From: Acidobacteriota bacterium
GTDB taxonomy: Bacteria; Acidobacteriota; Terriglobia; Terriglobales; Acidobacteriaceae
Direction of reading: 5' to 3'
DNA length: 52,255 bases
Assembly: GCA_021778315.1 (NCBI GenBank)
Contig: JAJYCQ010000008.1
Coordinates: 1 to 52,255, forward strand
Below are positions 48,895 through 52,255 of the stretch, in pieces (position 1 is the first letter of the stretch; every line of letters begins with the position of its first letter). Made by a program: the position numbers and the translations under genes. The notes under the pieces are model-generated. The model ran no database searches, was not told the origin of the DNA, and saw only the letters and a program-made list of their open reading frames with translations.

Positions 48895-50547
48895 ATGAGT
48901 TCCTATCCTCCCCCTCCCCCACCCGGGCAATATCCTCCAATCTACGACCGCAACGCCATGCGGGCTCAACGTCAGTTTTTGCGTGCCCAGGCAAGAATCG
49001 CCCAGGCACAGCAACGAGCCATGCGCCAACAGTTGCTGGCCCAGCGGCGAAGCTTGAGGCACGGATCGATCGTTGGTCCCCTGATCATTCTGGCAGTCGG
49101 TGTCGTATTTCTCCTCGCCCAGATGGGCACGCTCTCCTGGGGGCAATCACTTGAGTGGTATGGGCGCTGGTGGCCGGCCGTACTGATCGCGGCCGGCGTG
49201 GTGCTGCTCATCGAGTGGGCCATTGACCAACGGCGGGAGACCACCTCGGGCCACTCGCGCGTCATCGGCGGTGGAGTCGTTTTTTTACTCATTCTGCTGG
49301 CTGTGGCTGGCTTATCGTCGCGCGCCATTGAATTTGGTCTGGACTGGCGCGACCACACCTTCGGCAACGGCTATACCAGGTGGGACCACCTCTATGGCGA
49401 CCGGCATGATGCCGACAGCTCCCTGAACTGGGCGATGACGGGAACCCCTAACATACTGATTCGTAACCCCCACGGCGATGTAACTGTATCGGGTTCAAGC
49501 AGCGATGGCCAGGTGCATGTGAATGTCCATACTCAGACCTATGCTTGGAAAGACTCCGACGCCGCACAGAAGACCAAGGAACTACAGCCAACATTTTCTA
49601 GAGACAACGGGGTACTCTCACTGAACGTCAACTCAGTGGAAGGCGGCGAAGCAGACCTCACTGTCGAGCTCCCTCGCTATGCGCCTGTCACAATTCAGGC
49701 GGACCACGGCGATGTTACGGTGAACGAGATGTCAGCCCCTGTGACGGTCTCCGCAAACCATGGCGATGTGGACCTGAGCGGCATAGACAACAGCGTCACA
49801 CTGCACGTTAATGATGATGATTCGAACGTCACACTGCACAGTATCCATGGAGCCGTCTCCGTCGAAGGACACAGCGGCGACATCGAGGTCTCCGAAGTAA
49901 CCGGAGACCTGACCCTGCAGGGTGACTTCTTCGGCTCCACTCATCTACAGCATGTCGACGGTGCAGTTCACTTCAGCACCTCGCGTACGCAGTTCAGCGC
50001 TGCCCGCCTGGACGAGGAGTTCAGCGTTGATAGCGATAGTTTGAATGCCGATGCTCTGCTTGGCCCGGTCATTTTAAAGACGGAAGACAAGAACATCACG
50101 CTAGACCGTATTCAGGGTGCCGCAGACATTTCCAACCGGAATGGGACGGTCGAGCTGACCAATGCGGCACCACTGGCCGCCATTTCCGTCCACAATCAAC
50201 ATGGTTCCGTGGATGTAGGGCTACCAGGCAATGTTGGATTCGTAGTGGATGCTCAGACGAAGAATGGTGACATGGAGAATGACTTCGGGCTAACACCAGA
50301 CGGAAGCGACGCCAGTCACTCGTTACGCGGAAGGGTTGCGGCCGGTGGCCCCACCGTAACGATCGCGACGACCGATGGGGATGTGACACTAAGACGGAGT
50401 ACCGTTGAGCCGCTCCAACTCACTCCTCCGTCATCGCCGAGAATCACAACGAGTCCGCCCACTCCCGCGCCCCCCTCATCCTCACACGCGTCACCCCCAT
50501 CTGCCGGCCGTCTCAGGGCACCGCACGCAGTAAATGACACCTTCTAA
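48895..50547 (+). CDS. Membrane-anchored DUF4097 beta-helix protein
   Basis: A 550-residue protein. A Pro-rich start (SSYPPPPPPG) and a Gln/Arg helix precede two or three membrane segments (about 58-80, 92-110, 125-145; LiaF-like). The outer domain from about 180 to 500 consists of repeated short beta units such as HGDVTV, HGDVDLSG, GDIEVSEVTGDL, NGTVEL, HGSVDVG and DGDVTL. These are the hallmark of DUF4097, a predicted right-handed beta-helix found in stress operons. The tail is Ser/Pro-rich low complexity. It is the last gene of the sigma/anti-sigma operon and its likely output or sensor. Confidence 0.8.
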   Translation: MSSYPPPPPPGQYPPIYDRNAMRAQRQFLRAQARIAQAQQRAMRQQLLAQRRSLRHGSIVGPLIILAVGVVFLLAQMGTLSWGQSLEWYGRWWPAVLIAAGVVLLIEWAIDQRRETTSGHSRVIGGGVVFLLILLAVAGLSSRAIEFGLDWRDHTFGNGYTRWDHLYGDRHDADSSLNWAMTGTPNILIRNPHGDVTVSGSSSDGQVHVNVHTQTYAWKDSDAAQKTKELQPTFSRDNGVLSLNVNSVEGGEADLTVELPRYAPVTIQADHGDVTVNEMSAPVTVSANHGDVDLSGIDNSVTLHVNDDDSNVTLHSIHGAVSVEGHSGDIEVSEVTGDLTLQGDFFGSTHLQHVDGAVHFSTSRTQFSAARLDEEFSVDSDSLNADALLGPVILKTEDKNITLDRIQGAADISNRNGTVELTNAAPLAAISVHNQHGSVDVGLPGNVGFVVDAQTKNGDMENDFGLTPDGSDASHSLRGRVAAGGPTVTIATTDGDVTLRRSTVEPLQLTPPSSPRITTSPPTPAPPSSSHASPPSAGRLRAPHAVNDTF

Positions 50548-50786
50548 GCGCTTCCCTATAGCGTTGCTTCGTAGTTGGTGGAATAGTGCGTATCGCTCAA
50601 GTGAGAGCTTCGACCCTTTACGCTGACAGCAGTCGCGCCGAGTACTGATGCAACGTCAGAGCGTGGTATTGGCCGTGTGTACACATGTATATCGTAAGTG
50701 TCGACGGAAGGCCGGTCGCGTGAGGTCGTGTTCCCATCAAGTGGACACGATCTGTCCCTTGATGGGGACACTTTATGGTAGAGAAG

Positions 50787-50817
50787 GTTGTGTCCACAAC
50801 CACTTTGTGGACACAAC
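50787..50817. repeat. Perfect 13-bp inverted repeat
   Basis: GTTGTGTCCACAA (50787-50799) and TTGTGGACACAAC (50805-50817) around CCACT, next to the truncated end of an IS3-like transposase. Further GTGGACAC and GGGGACAC words lie at 50738-50772. This looks like an IS end or paired IS termini, possibly from an element whose insertion truncated the transposase. Confidence 0.5.
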
Positions 50818-50837
50818 GTGTGTAAGTTGGGTGCGAT

Positions 50838-51569
50838 TTACGTTTGGGGCGTTGGTTGACTTCGTCCGTGAAGATGTCTTCTGTGAGCGCAACATCGTTC
50901 AGCGTCCGGAACCAGGTTGCGTTGAGGCACTCGTCGCGCAGGCGGCCGTGGAAGCTCTCGACATGGCCGTTCTGCATCGGCCGTCCCGGCTGGATGTGCA
51001 CGAGGCCGACCTTGAAGTCTTCCGCCCAGCCGATCATGCGCCGCGAAGTGAACTCCGGCCCGTAGCACGTTCTCTGGCCGGCCACGCTCAGCAATCACTC
51101 GCTCCAGCACGCGGGTCACCCGGCCCGAGCCGAGGCTGATGTCGGCCTCCAGCGCCAGGCACTCGCGAGTGTAGGCATCCACTACGCTCAGAATGCGCAC
51201 CATCCGCCCCGTCGCCAAGCCGTCGACGATGAAGTCCATCGCCCACTCCTGGTTGGCTCCGGTCAGTCGTGGCTCCCTCGCGCGATCCAGCACCAGGCGC
51301 ATGTGCCTCTTGCGCCGCACCATCAGCCGCTCTTCCACGCACAGCCGGTAGTTACGCTTCACGTTCACCTCGTTGCCTCTGCGGCTCAACAACGCGTGCA
51401 GACGACGGTAGCCATAGCGCGGCTTCTGTCGTGCCAGTTGCACCAACTCTTCTCGTAACTCCGCGTTGCGGTCCGGCCTCGGATCATACCGGTAGCTCGA
51501 TCGCTCCATGCCCAGCAGTTTGCAGGCCGTGCGCTCGCTCAGCCGGAACTCCGACGAAACGAACGCCAC
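50838..51569 (-). pseudogene. IS3-family transposase OrfB, frameshifted and truncated
   Basis: The N-terminal part has RYGYRRLHALLSRRG and the first catalytic Asp region (WAMDFIVDGL), then SVVDAYTRECLA. After GRPENVL, at about 51080, about 11 bp are missing where DNGPEF is expected. The reading frame changes and the second catalytic Asp is lost. The other frame continues with GPEFTSRRMIGWAED, GHVESFHGRLRDECLN (third catalytic Glu) and EVNQRPK, then homology stops near 50840 without the usual C-terminus. It cannot encode an active transposase. Confidence 0.8.
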
Positions 51570-51592
51570 ATCGCCTCTTAGACCCGTAAGCT

Positions 51593-51858
51593 TCAGCCAT
51601 TTCTTCGGATCACGCCTTTCAGGGCCTTACCATGCAGGCTCAACTCCGCCACCAGCGGCTTCAACCGCCGGCTCTCGTCCTCCAGAGCCTTCAGCCGCTG
51701 CGCTTCACTCACATCCAGACCGCGGAACTTCTGCTTCCAGCAGTAGAACGTCGCCGCACTGATCCCGTGCTTCGGCACAGATCCGCCGTCTTCACCCCAG
51801 CCTCGCTCTGCTTCAGTATCCCGATGATCTGTTCTTCCGTGTACCGGCTCTTCTTCAT
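51593..51858 (-). pseudogene. IS3-family OrfA with frameshift
   Basis: The start KKSRYTEEQIIGILKQSEAG with KTADLCR is a classical IS3 OrfA helix-turn-helix. One base appears missing after LCR, and the sequence continues in another frame as KHGISAATFYCWKQKFRGLDVSEAQRLK with the leucine-zipper-like ALEDESRRLK. Together with the damaged OrfB it forms one dead IS copy on the minus strand, from about 50838 to 51890. Confidence 0.75.
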
Positions 51859-51940
51859 CGTCAGCTCCCTCGATTTAATTTACGAGGGAACTCCAGCTTC
51901 CATTGGGAGAGATTTCCGGGGGCAGGTCACGGACTTTGCT

Positions 51941-52060
51941 TCAGGCTGCGAGTTGGTTTCCGAGTTCGAGACTTCGGGCGAAGTTCCAAGGCAAGAGCTC
52001 CTCGATGCGGCAGATAGTTGTCCAGATCGACCAACGGAGCACAAAATCAGGCCGTAGGAG
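51941..52060 (-). pseudogene. Possible IS66-type transposase C-terminal remnant
   Basis: A minus-strand frame ends CRIEELLPWNFA and then about 14 residues to a stop. RIEELLPW is the usual C-terminal signature of IS66 TnpC proteins. The preceding residues are not family-like and another frame reads DNYLPHR, suggesting a frameshift. This is a short, decayed fragment between the IS3 remnant and the rRNA operon. Confidence 0.35.
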
Positions 52061-52101
52061 GGACACACTCTTGCAACATTGACTCCTTTGGCCATGACTC
52101 A

Positions 52102-52131
52102 AAAGGCCCACCCCAAAAGGGGTGGGCCTTT
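52102..52131 (-). terminator. rRNA operon terminator
   Basis: A perfect 13-bp hairpin, AAAGGCCCACCCC (52102-52114), loop AAAA, GGGGTGGGCCTTT (52119-52131). It lies 10 bp downstream of the 5S 3' end on the minus strand, and GGCCTTTTG provides the short U-run at its 3' side. Confidence 0.8.
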
Positions 52132-52141
52132 CATAAATTAT

Positions 52142-52255
<114 letters not shown>

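Overview
The window looks like a chromosomal segment of an Acidobacteriota bacterium of the Granulicella/Edaphobacter/Terriglobus type. This is inferred from the very strong C-ending codon bias, the gene families present (tannase-like and SGNH esterases, ECF sigma/anti-sigma pairs, DUF4097 proteins) and dispersed GTCATCCTGAGCGAAGGA-type repeats. No 16S rRNA is present, so the genus is a guess. The right edge enters a 5S rRNA gene on the minus strand, followed by a strong terminator.

Layout. 1-7.2 kb: the tail of an unknown gene, a soluble histidine kinase with two near-identical PAS domains, a candidate aromatic-amino-acid attenuator followed by aroK, a class A beta-lactamase, an AI-2E family membrane protein, and an ECF sigma / anti-sigma / Spy-like operon. 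7.3-13.1 kb: a mobilisation module on the minus strand (ArdC-like antirestriction protein, MobF relaxase-helicase, a membrane protein, a MobC-like protein, and a possible oriT/operator region). 13.6-26.6 kb: a complete nitrate-assimilation cluster. It has an outer-membrane porin and a HemD-GAF-ANTAR regulator on the minus strand, and divergently siroheme nitrite reductase, a CysJ-like flavoprotein, a fused DmsB-DmsC-like protein, a molybdopterin nitrate reductase, a nitrate/nitrite transporter and a 56-residue membrane protein. 27.3-29.1 kb: a tRNA-3'-end-like palindrome and a tyrosine integrase. 29.2-45.9 kb: host-type housekeeping and secreted-enzyme genes (galM, an M48-like pseudo-protease, SGNH hydrolase, ndk, two esterases, sucCD, trpD, a VOC protein, an MFS transporter, arsB-like, tdk, sodC). 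46.2-50.5 kb: a second ECF sigma/anti-sigma operon with TM2-like and DUF4097 envelope proteins. 50.6-52.1 kb: decayed insertion sequences next to the rRNA operon.

How the genes fit together. Nitrate would cross the outer membrane through the porin and the inner membrane through the NarK-type carrier. The cytoplasmic NasA-like enzyme would reduce it using electrons from the DmsBC-like protein, probably from the quinol pool. NirA, fed by the NADPH flavoprotein, would reduce nitrite to ammonium. The regulator joins a uroporphyrinogen-III-synthase-like domain (siroheme precursor chemistry) to GAF and to the RNA-binding ANTAR domain. The nirA mRNA has a predicted leader of about 245 nt, and the nasA-narK gap holds four consecutive hairpins, one with the A1/G4 hexaloop expected of ANTAR targets. 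Transcription antitermination is therefore the favoured model.

Most notable novelties: (1) a predicted leaderless 27-residue leader peptide containing FTYCYWY, followed by an intrinsic terminator, upstream of shikimate kinase; (2) the HemD-GAF-ANTAR regulator with candidate RNA targets; (3) an assimilatory nitrate reductase wired to a membrane DmsBC module; (4) signs that the whole 7.3-29.1 kb block is an acquired island: mobility genes at both ends, similar TGTGCAG clusters at both flanks, and none of the host-type CTAGAAG heptamer arrays noticed inside it.
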